DNA of 18,122 nt from Planctomycetaceae bacterium (GTDB lineage Bacteria; Planctomycetota; Planctomycetia; Pirellulales; Pirellulaceae). The stretch lies in assembly GCA_003501565.1 (NCBI GenBank), contig DNPC01000710.1, forward strand, positions 1 to 18,122, given 5' to 3'. The notes under the pieces are model-generated. The model saw only the letters and a program-made list of their open reading frames with translations, had not been told where the DNA came from and did not search any database. The translations under genes and the position numbers were made by a program. This document shows, piece after piece, positions 7,619 through 13,876 of this stretch. Position 1 is the first letter of the stretch. Each line of letters starts with the position of its first letter.

Positions 7619-7866
7619 CAATGGCACAGCATGACGGCTCAGTGACTCCCGACGGCTATTTTGCCCTCTACCCCTTTCCCGAAGAAGGTGAGCAGCAGAC
7701 CGCCGCTACGTTCGGCCCGATTCTGACTCCGGAACTGGAGCTGAAGAAAGGCAACGAGATAGTTGTCTGCATTCGTATCAACCGAATCAATGATACGAAC
7801 AACACCATCGACAAAGTGATGGAAGCTGCACGGCAGACCGTCGAACGATTGGCGAAGAGTTCGTGA
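7615..7866 (+). CDS. Hypothetical small phage protein
   Basis: This 83-residue soluble protein starts at GTG 7615 (4-nt overlap with the preceding stop) or at ATG 7621 two codons later. It has a beta-like N-terminal half (YFALYPFPEEGEQQTAATF) and a C-terminal amphipathic helix (NNTIDKVMEAARQTVERLAKSS). I do not recognise the family. It lies between the large terminase and the portal gene, a place where some phages insert small packaging or neck-associated proteins, but no specific role can be stated. Confidence 0.6.
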   Translation: MTMAQHDGSVTPDGYFALYPFPEEGEQQTAATFGPILTPELELKKGNEIVVCIRINRINDTNNTIDKVMEAARQTVERLAKSS

Positions 7867-7894
7867 TTCTGCGGTTGGCTGGTAGCATCAATGC

Positions 7895-9082
7895 ATGAGC
7901 CTCCTTCGCACTATCCGCGCCGCCGTCCACGGCGAACAACGCGCCCAGTCAGCCACGCCGAGCTATTCGCTTGATGCGTTCACCGAAACGTCGGTATCTA
8001 ACCGACGCGTGGCCGGCTATCCATCGGTAAGCCAGGCGTTGCAAATGATTGCCGGCGACTGTGCCAAGCTGCCGGCGATGGTCTATGAACTGGACGGCGA
8101 GAACCGGGCCCGGGTGCCGGACCATCCAGCATTGAACCTTGTCGGGCTCTGGGGCATCCCGAACGAGACGGATACGACCTTCGACATTCTGTTCGATTGG
8201 TTTTTCCACTGCCTGCTCTGGGGCCGATCGGCTATTTGGATCGACAGAGTTGGGCCTGACGCGGTTGAGCTGGTCCCGCTGCTACCCGACAGAACGGAAC
8301 CGAAGTACTTCGGTGGCCGACGTTGGTTTGCGACTGAGATTCGAGACGAAAACGGCAGGCCGCGCATTGAATACCTGCCAAACGACGACGTCCTCTATCT
8401 TGAGTACTTGAACCTCGATGGACTGTCGCCGGAGCATCCCGTTCGGCTGTATCGAGAGACGTTCAAGCAGGCCATCAATGCGCAGGACTTCACGTCGAAA
8501 TACTTCGAAGAGGGAACGCAGCAGGGCGGCATTTTGATGGCTCCGCCTATGGCAGGCAAGCAGGCGATTGAAAACGTGCAGCGCCAGGTCGAAGAGCGGC
8601 CGCGTCAGGGAAAGTGGTTCAAGACGCTGGTCCTCAAGGACGGCTTTCGCTGGCAGAGCACGACGAGCAGTCTACGCGATGCCACTGCAGTCGAGCTAGA
8701 TGAAAACACGGCCCGGCAGGTGGCGCGGGTCTACAACCTGCCGCCTAGCAAGCTTGGCCTTAAAGACTCTTCATCATACAACTCGTTGGACCAAGACAAT
8801 CGGCAGTATGTCGACTCGTGTCTTTCCAGTTGGTTGATTCAGGCCCGCAGCCAATTCCATCGTAAATTGCTGCTACCAAGCGAGCAGGGCCGGCTAATCG
8901 TTGACTACGAAATTGACAGCCTGCAATGGGCGGACCCGGACACCAAAGCCAAGATTGCGATGATGGGCTGCCAGTGGGGGTTCTTGGACCTGAATACAGC
9001 CCGACGCATGTTCAACGAGCCACCGCTGACCGAAGAACAAATCGCTGCATTTAAGAACAAGGCACCAAACGATGACAGCTGA
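7895..9082 (+). CDS. Portal protein, HK97 type
   Basis: The product has 395 residues, normal for HK97-type portals (pfam04860 family). Recognisable features are the early segment VSQALQMIAGDCAKLPAMVYE (about 44-64), the double Trp/Phe region IRFDWFFHCLLWGRSA-like at about 100-116, the EYLPNDDVLYLE stretch, and the C-terminal core with RVYNLPPSKLGL followed by a Ser/Asn-rich loop and the conserved tail-end motif in which aromatic W and D follow a long acidic helix. The dodecameric portal is the DNA channel of the prohead and docks the terminase. The start has no strong Shine-Dalgarno, though translation could be coupled to the gene 28 nt upstream. It overlaps the protease gene by 11 nt. Confidence 0.88.
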   Translation: MSLLRTIRAAVHGEQRAQSATPSYSLDAFTETSVSNRRVAGYPSVSQALQMIAGDCAKLPAMVYELDGENRARVPDHPALNLVGLWGIPNETDTTFDILFDWFFHCLLWGRSAIWIDRVGPDAVELVPLLPDRTEPKYFGGRRWFATEIRDENGRPRIEYLPNDDVLYLEYLNLDGLSPEHPVRLYRETFKQAINAQDFTSKYFEEGTQQGGILMAPPMAGKQAIENVQRQVEERPRQGKWFKTLVLKDGFRWQSTTSSLRDATAVELDENTARQVARVYNLPPSKLGLKDSSSYNSLDQDNRQYVDSCLSSWLIQARSQFHRKLLLPSEQGRLIVDYEIDSLQWADPDTKAKIAMMGCQWGFLDLNTARRMFNEPPLTEEQIAAFKNKAPNDDS

Positions 9083-9659
9083 GCAACGCGGCCACCAAGG
9101 GATCGTTGAAATCCATGAAGAACGAGCGATTCGAGGCTACGCAGCGGTGTACTACGACGGCACTGCAAAGACTGAATTTTCGCTGACGCCGACGATGGTT
9201 GAGCGGATTCATCCAGGCGCCTTTGACGACGTGCTTGCCGGCCAGACGGATATCCTGGCTTTGTATCACCACGACGACAGCCAGCTGCTTGGGCGGCGTT
9301 CAGCACAGACGCTTGAGCTAGTCAATGAAAAACGGGGCCTAGCTTACTCGGTGCCGTACGACAGTTCCGACCCAATCCATCAAACGGTTGCAGCTCGCAT
9401 CCGTCGCAAAGATGTAAGCGGCAGTTCCTTCACATTCAATATTGGCGAAGAAAAATTCGAACGCCGAAGCGATGGCAAAGTCATCCGTAACATACATCGC
9501 TTTGCTTCGGTGCTAGACGTCGGACCGACCCACCTACCGACCTATAGCGGCACCTCGGCCGAGTTCCGCTCGGCTACCACGCTGGAGGATTACGCTCGCC
9601 AGCAATTGGGAATTGAGCCTCCCACTCCAGTTGAGTTCTTGCTGAGGAGCGGACGGTGA
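9072..9659 (+). CDS. Prohead maturation protease (HK97 U35/S78 type)
   Basis: The 195-residue product has the size and layout of HK97-type prohead proteases. The N-terminal strand IRGYAAVY and the ERIHPGAFDDVL segment (about 40-51) are characteristic. The catalytic His lies in ALYHHDDSQLLGR and the catalytic Ser in DVSGSSFTFNIGE, with the downstream VLDVGPTHLPTYSGTSA matching the usual V-x-V-x-P-x-Y-x-x-T region. It cleaves scaffold or delta-domain parts of the capsid protein. The gene overlaps portal by 11 nt and the next gene by 3 nt. In relatives the major capsid gene follows immediately; here it does not. Confidence 0.9.
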   Translation: MTAEQRGHQGIVEIHEERAIRGYAAVYYDGTAKTEFSLTPTMVERIHPGAFDDVLAGQTDILALYHHDDSQLLGRRSAQTLELVNEKRGLAYSVPYDSSDPIHQTVAARIRRKDVSGSSFTFNIGEEKFERRSDGKVIRNIHRFASVLDVGPTHLPTYSGTSAEFRSATTLEDYARQQLGIEPPTPVEFLLRSGR

Positions 9660-9940
9660 TCGTACGCATAACCGAGAATGGCACCCGTCAATGGGTAGAC
9701 CTACCAGCCAATGCGTTGATTAACGTCGATTGTGCTAACTGGTCGGGCAGCCGCGTGGCTCTGGAGTATTCGCGTTACGGCACCGAGGACAGTAAGAAAC
9801 CGCTCCGTATTGACGAATTCACCGAGGCGGTTGCAACTGAGAATACGGTGTGGATATCGCGCGGGCAGGGGTTTTTAAGGCCGGTAACGACGAGCTATGG
9901 TGGCACGGAGGTTTTGGTGAGTATTGAGGCGGTGGGGTAG
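9656..9940 (+). CDS. Small hypothetical virion-operon protein
   Basis: This 94-residue protein starts at GTG 9656, sharing GTGA with the protease stop, so it is probably translationally coupled. It is predicted to be mostly beta strands (MIVRITENGTRQWVDL, VLVSIEAVG). I do not recognise a family. It is far too short for a major capsid protein. It closes the plus-strand late operon; the next gene is convergent 40 bases on. A head decoration, connector or packaging accessory role would fit the position, but nothing in the sequence shows it. Confidence 0.65.
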   Translation: MIVRITENGTRQWVDLPANALINVDCANWSGSRVALEYSRYGTEDSKKPLRIDEFTEAVATENTVWISRGQGFLRPVTTSYGGTEVLVSIEAVG

Positions 9941-9980
9941 GAAAGTTCTAGTGCCAACAGTGTTCAACAAAATTCGTAGC

Positions 9981-11390
9981 TCAATCGGGAAGTTTGTGCC
10001 AAACATCCTGCAACGCCTCGTAACGCTCGGGTGGCAACCTAGCTAAACGAAAGGTCAGATTGTTCGAAACGCCACTGCTGTCGGGGCCGATGAGCTGCAG
10101 TTCAAGTGAGTTTGCGTGGTTCAGTGTGAAAATCGCCTTTTGTGGCGAGCGGTCGTCGGGATCTCGAAGTAGCCAAAATCTACGGCCATTCTTCTGCGTT
10201 TTGCCGACCACTTCAAACTTCGTGCGTACCCAGCTTCGCCTATTGAAAGAGCGGCCGTATATGGCGACACTGCCATCCCTTATCTCAATACAGTCGTATA
10301 CGTCCCCAAGCATGGCCGGAGCGCCCGGTTTGCCGCCAACAGTCAGTCGTTTCACTGCCCAGCCACCATATAGCTCTACCTTGGTAGCTCCAATCACCAG
10401 CCCAAGCCGCTTACCTGCCATGTGTGCCCTTACTCGCGCTACCGCACCAGCGAGTTGCAGGTAATGCGCCTCGGCACCGAAGTAGTCGGTATATTCCGCA
10501 GAGACGAGATAGCTCTTCATGTCTTGTTTAGGAAGCGGCGTATTGTTCTTACCATAAGCCCTGATCTCCCTGCGAAGTTCGTATGGGTAAACGATGCTAG
10601 CGAGCTGCCGTCCCTCACTAATCCATTCATTGACGTCAATCCATGCAGTTTCGTCCCAGCGTTCGCGTCGGCCGCCCAAAGCTTGCGTGAATTCCCCCAT
10701 CGCCTCACGCAGCTTGGCTAGTTCGTTCCGCTGGTCACGAATCCAGCGATTAACATCACCTTCGTCGAAATTCCGTCCTAGCAGTCCGTCCCAAAGAGCG
10801 TGAAGATTGCCCGACTGAACCGTCTTGATTGAGTTTGCACCACGGTCACCTTCGTCGAATACGCCTTCCGCGTACAGACTCCCGGTGTGGCAGGGCTGAT
10901 GCAGGTCAGCCACTCCGTGAAGCACCCAGCAAAGGGCAACGGCACGGTCTGCATCCGCTTGCTTTCCATCGAGCAGTATCCTGCGACATAATTCAAACGC
11001 CTGAGAGGCGTACAGCTCTTGCGTTTCCAGCGTTGCATCATCTGGAAGAGGGCCCGGATCAGCGGGTGGTTCTACATCGCCAATCACAGCTGACGCGCCT
11101 AGCTCGTAGTGCCAGGTTGGCCGATTCCACTCGGGCGTACGCCGTGCGACATCAGGCCAATATCCTGCACGGCCGACCAGCCAGTGCTCCTTGTTCTTGA
11201 TTCCTTCGGGAATCTTGAAGTCTTGTTCAAATCGCGGGTGCGCCTTTATCAGGCGAATGATCTCGGCCTGTTGCGAGCGAGTTAGCTCTTCATAAGCGAG
11301 AACAGCAATGATGTGGTGGCCGCGCTCGGACCAAGCTAACGCGGGCTGGGAGACAACAAACAGGAGTATTGTGAATAAAGTCCATTTCAT
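9981..11390 (-). CDS. Exported S1/P1-type zinc nuclease with extra C-terminal domain
   Basis: The product has 469 residues. A signal peptide ends at ALA-W, so cleavage leaves Trp20 as the new N-terminus, which S1/P1 nucleases use to bind zinc. All nine expected zinc ligands are present: W20, H25, D80 (YWPD), H94 (TWHYE), H158 and D162 (VLHGVADLHQPCH), H168, H197 and D201 (GNLHALWDGL). Members of this family cut single-stranded DNA and RNA and have 3'-nucleotidase activity outside the cytoplasm. The usual catalytic domain is 250-300 residues; here a further part of about 140-160 residues (from about 320) is beta-rich, with segments such as VELYGGWAVKRLTVGG and DCIEIRDGSVAIYGRSF, and may bind substrate or surface. 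It is convergent to the virion operon and last in a minus-strand series, so it looks like a lysogenic-conversion gene. Confidence 0.9.
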   Translation of the reverse strand: MKWTLFTILLFVVSQPALAWSERGHHIIAVLAYEELTRSQQAEIIRLIKAHPRFEQDFKIPEGIKNKEHWLVGRAGYWPDVARRTPEWNRPTWHYELGASAVIGDVEPPADPGPLPDDATLETQELYASQAFELCRRILLDGKQADADRAVALCWVLHGVADLHQPCHTGSLYAEGVFDEGDRGANSIKTVQSGNLHALWDGLLGRNFDEGDVNRWIRDQRNELAKLREAMGEFTQALGGRRERWDETAWIDVNEWISEGRQLASIVYPYELRREIRAYGKNNTPLPKQDMKSYLVSAEYTDYFGAEAHYLQLAGAVARVRAHMAGKRLGLVIGATKVELYGGWAVKRLTVGGKPGAPAMLGDVYDCIEIRDGSVAIYGRSFNRRSWVRTKFEVVGKTQKNGRRFWLLRDPDDRSPQKAIFTLNHANSLELQLIGPDSSGVSNNLTFRLARLPPERYEALQDVWHKLPD

Positions 11391-11400
11391 TCTTGCTTGC

Positions 11401-11440
11401 CTCGCTTACTTTGCGAGCGGCATCGTTTGACGCCGCTCGC
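11401..11440 (-). repeat. Perfect 9-bp inverted repeat in the leader of the nuclease gene
   Basis: GCGAGCGGC (11413-11421) pairs with GCCGCTCGC (11432-11440) around a 10-nt loop. In the minus-strand transcript the hairpin lies between the 60-residue gene and the nuclease start. No T-run follows it on either strand, so it is not a typical terminator. A second copy of the arm core (CTCGC on plus, 11401-11405) could compete for pairing and overlaps the weak GAGG ribosome site of the nuclease gene. Confidence 0.6.
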
Positions 11441-11460
11441 GGTGATTGCAACGTTTGTAG

Positions 11461-11643
11461 TTACGCAGCTGTAACCTTGAACACAATGCATGTAGTTCGG
11501 TAACAAAGTGCGCTGACTATTGCGAACGCCAAACTACTAATTGGTGCCCCGGCAAGCGTTGAAATCGCTAGTGCTAGAAGCGACAAAAAAGGCACCGCGC
11601 AGCAGAGAGGCGCAACCCATGCGGGCAAATCAGGAGTATGCAT
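11461..11643 (-). CDS. Small membrane protein, 60 residues
   Basis: The start ATG 11643 follows TTAGGAGTTTCC on the minus strand, a good Shine-Dalgarno with 6-7 nt spacing, and lies 9 nt after the stop of the upstream gene. The product is strongly hydrophobic with two likely membrane segments (WVAPLCCAVPFLSLLALAIS and ISSLAFAIVSALCY), three Cys and a short tail. I do not recognise a family. Because it lies between an unknown cytosolic protein and a secreted nuclease, it could be part of a small envelope unit, but no function can be assigned. Confidence 0.6.
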   Translation of the reverse strand: MHTPDLPAWVAPLCCAVPFLSLLALAISTLAGAPISSLAFAIVSALCYRTTCIVFKVTAA

Positions 11644-11652
11644 CGGAAACTC

Positions 11653-12045
11653 CTAATTCTTGGTTTGTTCAATGAACTCTCTTGTCTGTTTCTCGGCTGC
11701 TTCAAACAACCCCGGCACATGCCGCAGCATGTATGCCCTTTGCTCCGCGCTCCACTCTTCGTAGGGCGTAGTAGTCGTTTCGTAGTCACCTCCACCGTAA
11801 GCACTCTGTTGCTTGAAGACGTTAACTTGGATGCAGATGCGTTTCTTCCCGTTCCACTTTTGCCAGACAAGGCAATCAAAATCGCCCTCGTCTTGGAAGT
11901 ACGCATATGAGACTGCGACCGGAACGGGCTTCAAGCAGTCAGCAATTGCCTCCCACTTTCGGTCCAAATTCGCGTAGGCTTGCTTAATTTCGGGACGAAG
12001 TGCTTCAATTGGCGCAGACAGCTTGCGCAGATCCAGATCGACCAT
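11653..12045 (-). CDS. Hypothetical protein, 130 residues
   Basis: ATG 12045 is preceded by a perfect AGGAGG with 5-6 nt spacing, so this is a well-supported gene. The protein is soluble with an N-terminal helix (APIEALRPEIKQAYANLDRKWEAIADCL), a central beta-type section in which tryptophan and tyrosine are frequent (VSYAYFQDEGDFDCLVWQKW, RICIQVNVF), and a C-terminal helix rich in Glu/Lys (PGLFEAAEKQTREFIEQTKN). No family recognised. It is first in a minus-strand series with the small membrane protein and the nuclease, and a candidate promoter with an overlapping inverted repeat lies upstream. Confidence 0.7.
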   Translation of the reverse strand: MVDLDLRKLSAPIEALRPEIKQAYANLDRKWEAIADCLKPVPVAVSYAYFQDEGDFDCLVWQKWNGKKRICIQVNVFKQQSAYGGGDYETTTTPYEEWSAEQRAYMLRHVPGLFEAAEKQTREFIEQTKN

Positions 12046-12084
12046 TCCGGCCTCCTATTGCTCCGATTGGGAGCGTTTGAGAGA

Positions 12085-12134
12085 AAGTCGTGCGAACCCA
12101 CGTAAGGAACGCATGTGTGCAACTCGCACGACTT
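12085..12134 (-). promoter_or_regulatory. Inverted repeat, candidate operator for the minus-strand trio
   Basis: AAGTCGTGCGA (12085-12095) and TCGCACGACTT (12124-12134) are perfect 11-bp inverted copies, 28 nt apart. The likely transcription start of the minus-strand promoter at 12136-12164 would fall at about 12129, inside one arm. The repeat is therefore better read as a protein-binding operator than as an RNA hairpin. The binding protein is unknown. Confidence 0.5.
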
Positions 12135-12135
12135 C

Positions 12136-12164
12136 ATTCTTAGCGCTGCGATTATTCGAGTCAA
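12136..12164 (-). promoter_or_regulatory. Candidate sigma70-type promoter for 12045-9981 genes
   Basis: On the minus strand TTGACT (12164-12159) and AAGAAT (12141-12136) are separated by 17 nt, matching 5 of 6 and 4 of 6 consensus bases. The predicted start lies about 85 nt upstream of the first ATG at 12045. Confidence 0.45.
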
Positions 12165-12323
12165 GTCCCTGTAGACGAACAGAAACGCGTCAGTATTGCC
12201 CAATCGCCTCACCATGTGGTCATCTGGTCAATCGTCGCTTAACCAAAGTCTCAATTTGGGCGTAGGGCATCGCGATGAAGCAGTAGGTTCGATCTTTAAT
12301 CGAGAACGTGATTGGTCTGAAGA

Positions 12324-12352
12324 TCGACCATAGGTGCATTACCCTGTATATT
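12324..12352 (+). promoter_or_regulatory. Candidate promoter of the secreted protease gene
   Basis: TCGACC (12324-12329) and TATATT (12347-12352) are 17 nt apart, matching 4 of 6 and 5 of 6 consensus bases. A small inverted repeat TGGTC/GACCA (12313-12317, 12326-12330) overlaps the -35 element and could be a regulator site. The start codon lies about 45 nt after the predicted transcription start, with GGAG at 12394-12397. Confidence 0.4.
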
Positions 12353-12404
12353 ATGCGAAGCTGAATCGTTCGTTGAATAAAGTTGTCTACGCTGGAGCCT
12401 CCTC

Positions 12405-13412
12405 ATGAACACAAATCGTCGTTCTTTTTTCTCGCGGGTAGTCGCTATGGCAGCAACAGCGACGACAGCATCAAACGCAGGAGCGTCTGAACGGCGAGTT
12501 CGGCTGTTTCGGAGGCGCACTAAGCGGCGTTTTTGTCGGCCTCCGCAAGAGCAAACAAACTACTGCATCGCCACAGACTCTGAACTTAGGTCCGTCTCCG
12601 GTGGCACGCCGGGCGCAATGTTTGACACTTCAGATCTGCCTGAATATCAAGCAAAGTCGGTCTGCGACAATGACCAGAGACTCCGAATCGACCTCTCCAG
12701 CCCAACTCCTCGTACTGGCCGATCACACGTCGCTACTTGCAGCCTTCGTCGCCTGTGGCCCGACGGAAGTCGGACTGATGCGACAGGTTTTTTTGTCGCA
12801 CCAAGACTTGTGTTGACGGCAGGACATTGCGTTTACAATCCGACTCGTGGAGGTTGGGCATCGCGAGTAGAAGTTATCCCAGCAGCGAACGGGATCACAA
12901 GCGGGCGGGTGAACACGCCATTCGGTTCACAAACGGTCCTGCAGATTGACCTGCGTGCAACAGATCGATGGATCAATCAAGGGAACGCAGAGTTTGACAT
13001 TGGTGCAGTGCGACTGCCGAATCGAATACTCTTCAATGGTATCAATGCCGGTCGCACCCGCAGTCCAGTTTTCACGTTCCTCCAACGTGATCGGTGGGGC
13101 GATGTTAGCGTGGAGATTCCACAATACCCGGCCGATAAACCTGCCCTAACGCAATGGTGGATAAACACTGCAAACGGTACCTGCCGAATTCCGCATCCGC
13201 GAAACAACCCAAGAACACTAACGCACACTTTAGATACTGCAGGCGGAAGCAGTGGTTCGCCGATTATGGTGGGTGGGGGAGACTCGGCCTTCGTTACATT
13301 GGTCTACGGGATTCACACTCGTGGCGGCTGTCCTGCGAGTACGAACAGTGGAGTCTATTTGTCGCCCGGTCGCGGACGGTGGATTCTCGACAACTGGGAT
13401 CCAGATCGATGA
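12405..13412 (+). CDS. Exported trypsin/V8-like serine protease (S1 family)
   Basis: The product has 335 residues. The N-terminus MNTNRRSFFSRVVAMAATAT has a twin-Arg followed by a hydrophobic Ala-rich stretch, resembling a Tat signal though not with a perfect motif. An Arg-rich segment (about 30-43) and a propeptide-like region follow. The chymotrypsin-fold triad is visible: H141 in VLTAGHC, D198 in EFDIGAVRL and S283 in GGSSGSP. The layout resembles V8/glutamyl endopeptidase-like S1B proteases that are cut free after export. Several Cys (C112, C142, C260 and one near the C-terminus) could form disulfides, consistent with export. It has its own promoter and stands alone in the accessory region. 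Likely an extracellular protease of lysogenic benefit; the substrate is unknown. Confidence 0.85.
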   Translation: MNTNRRSFFSRVVAMAATATTASNAGASERRVRLFRRRTKRRFCRPPQEQTNYCIATDSELRSVSGGTPGAMFDTSDLPEYQAKSVCDNDQRLRIDLSSPTPRTGRSHVATCSLRRLWPDGSRTDATGFFVAPRLVLTAGHCVYNPTRGGWASRVEVIPAANGITSGRVNTPFGSQTVLQIDLRATDRWINQGNAEFDIGAVRLPNRILFNGINAGRTRSPVFTFLQRDRWGDVSVEIPQYPADKPALTQWWINTANGTCRIPHPRNNPRTLTHTLDTAGGSSGSPIMVGGGDSAFVTLVYGIHTRGGCPASTNSGVYLSPGRGRWILDNWDPDR

Positions 13413-13427
13413 GAACCGTTCGCCCCT

Positions 13428-13802
13428 TCACCGCCCAAACCTCTTCTCAATCACCTCTGACATCGTCAGCCCCTTCCGCTCCGCTGCTTTCTTCAGCAGC
13501 TCATGGGCTCGGACCGACAACGTTACCGTACGGGATTCATTCACCCAGCGTTGCCGCCGCTTGCGTACCGAAGTCTTGAGGCCGTTCCAGGTCGCGGTGG
13601 TTAGGTGTTCTTCACACCACGCGTTGAGGCGTTTCGCCTTCGCTATTTTGGTACCGCCCGACAGGACGCTCTCCAAAGACTCAGATGCGTCGGCATGTGT
13701 TTCATCCCGGAGTTCAAGCGTGTGCTGCAGCAGCTGGCTCTGCAGATAATCGCGGGCGTGGGTGAAATCGTCGGCTGTGATTTGGTATTTTGGTCTAGGC
13801 AT
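13428..13802 (-). CDS. MatP-like ribbon-helix-helix DNA-binding protein
   Basis: The product has 124 residues and starts at ATG 13802 after AGGAG with 6 nt spacing. The C-terminal part (91-122, TVTLSVRAHELLKKAAERKG then LTMSEVIEKRF) fits a ribbon-helix-helix domain. The segment before it (59-86, LNAWCEEHLTTATWNGLKTS then VRKRRQRW) resembles the part of E. coli MatP that precedes its ribbon-helix-helix, as I recall that sequence (WIDKHM..., then R-A-R-R-K-R-H-F). Residues 1-50 are helical, as in the MatP N-terminal bundle. Unlike MatP the protein ends right after helix B, so the C-terminal coiled coil needed for MatP tetramers is missing. MatP organises the Ter region of chromosomes; a phage copy could instead act as a repressor. 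It is convergent with the protease gene and divergent from the metallopeptidase gene. Confidence 0.65.
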   Translation of the reverse strand: MPRPKYQITADDFTHARDYLQSQLLQHTLELRDETHADASESLESVLSGGTKIAKAKRLNAWCEEHLTTATWNGLKTSVRKRRQRWVNESRTVTLSVRAHELLKKAAERKGLTMSEVIEKRFGR

Positions 13803-13819
13803 TAAATTCTCCTGGCCGG

Positions 13820-13847
13820 ATTATAGCGGAGAACCATTGCGGGACAA
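13820..13847 (-). promoter_or_regulatory. Promoter of the MatP-like gene
   Basis: On the minus strand TTGTCC (13847-13842) and a perfect TATAAT (13825-13820) are separated by 16 nt. The predicted start is at about 13813, so the transcript would begin almost at the AGGAG ribosome site and have a leader of only about 12 nt. Confidence 0.65.
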
Positions 13848-13861
13848 GGTCACGCGATGAC

Positions 13862-13872
13862 GTTTAGTAAAC
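13862..13872. promoter_or_regulatory. Palindrome GTTTA-G-TAAAC, candidate operator
   Basis: This perfect 5-bp palindrome with a single central base lies in the 74-base divergent space between the MatP-like gene and the ImmA-like gene, 4 nt before the first ATG of the latter. Its size and symmetry suit a small dimeric regulator. A looser GTCA/TGAC pair lies just beside it at 13849-13861. Confidence 0.4.
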
Positions 13873-13876
13873 CTAC

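Larger units (their letters stand above)
12046..12404. other. 359-base divergent intergenic region, regulatory only
   Basis: This stretch lies between two divergent genes. It holds a candidate promoter in each direction, an 11-bp inverted repeat near the minus-strand promoter, and shorter imperfect repeats. Short open frames cross it on both strands but lack ribosome sites and have shadow-like composition, so I see no gene in it. Confidence 0.6.

Noticed and set aside
9656..9940. Major capsid protein after the protease
   Set aside because: At 94 residues it is far too short, and it lacks the delta domain and the HK97-fold length of about 280-400 residues.
11413..11440. Rho-independent terminator
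   Set aside because: The stem is strong but no run of T follows on either strand, so a terminator call is not supported.
12023..12265. Plus-strand 80-codon frame in the divergent intergenic region
   Set aside because: It overlaps the start of the minus-strand gene and its promoter, has no ribosome site and has an Arg/Ser-rich random-looking product.
12296..12520. Minus-strand 74-codon frame over the protease start
   Set aside because: It is antisense to the signal peptide region of the protease and overlaps its promoter; composition is shadow-like.
13849..13861. Possible matS site beside the MatP-like gene
   Set aside because: The bases GTCACGCGATGAC do not fit the known matS consensus GTGACRNYGTCAC; only a loose GTCA/TGAC symmetry is present.
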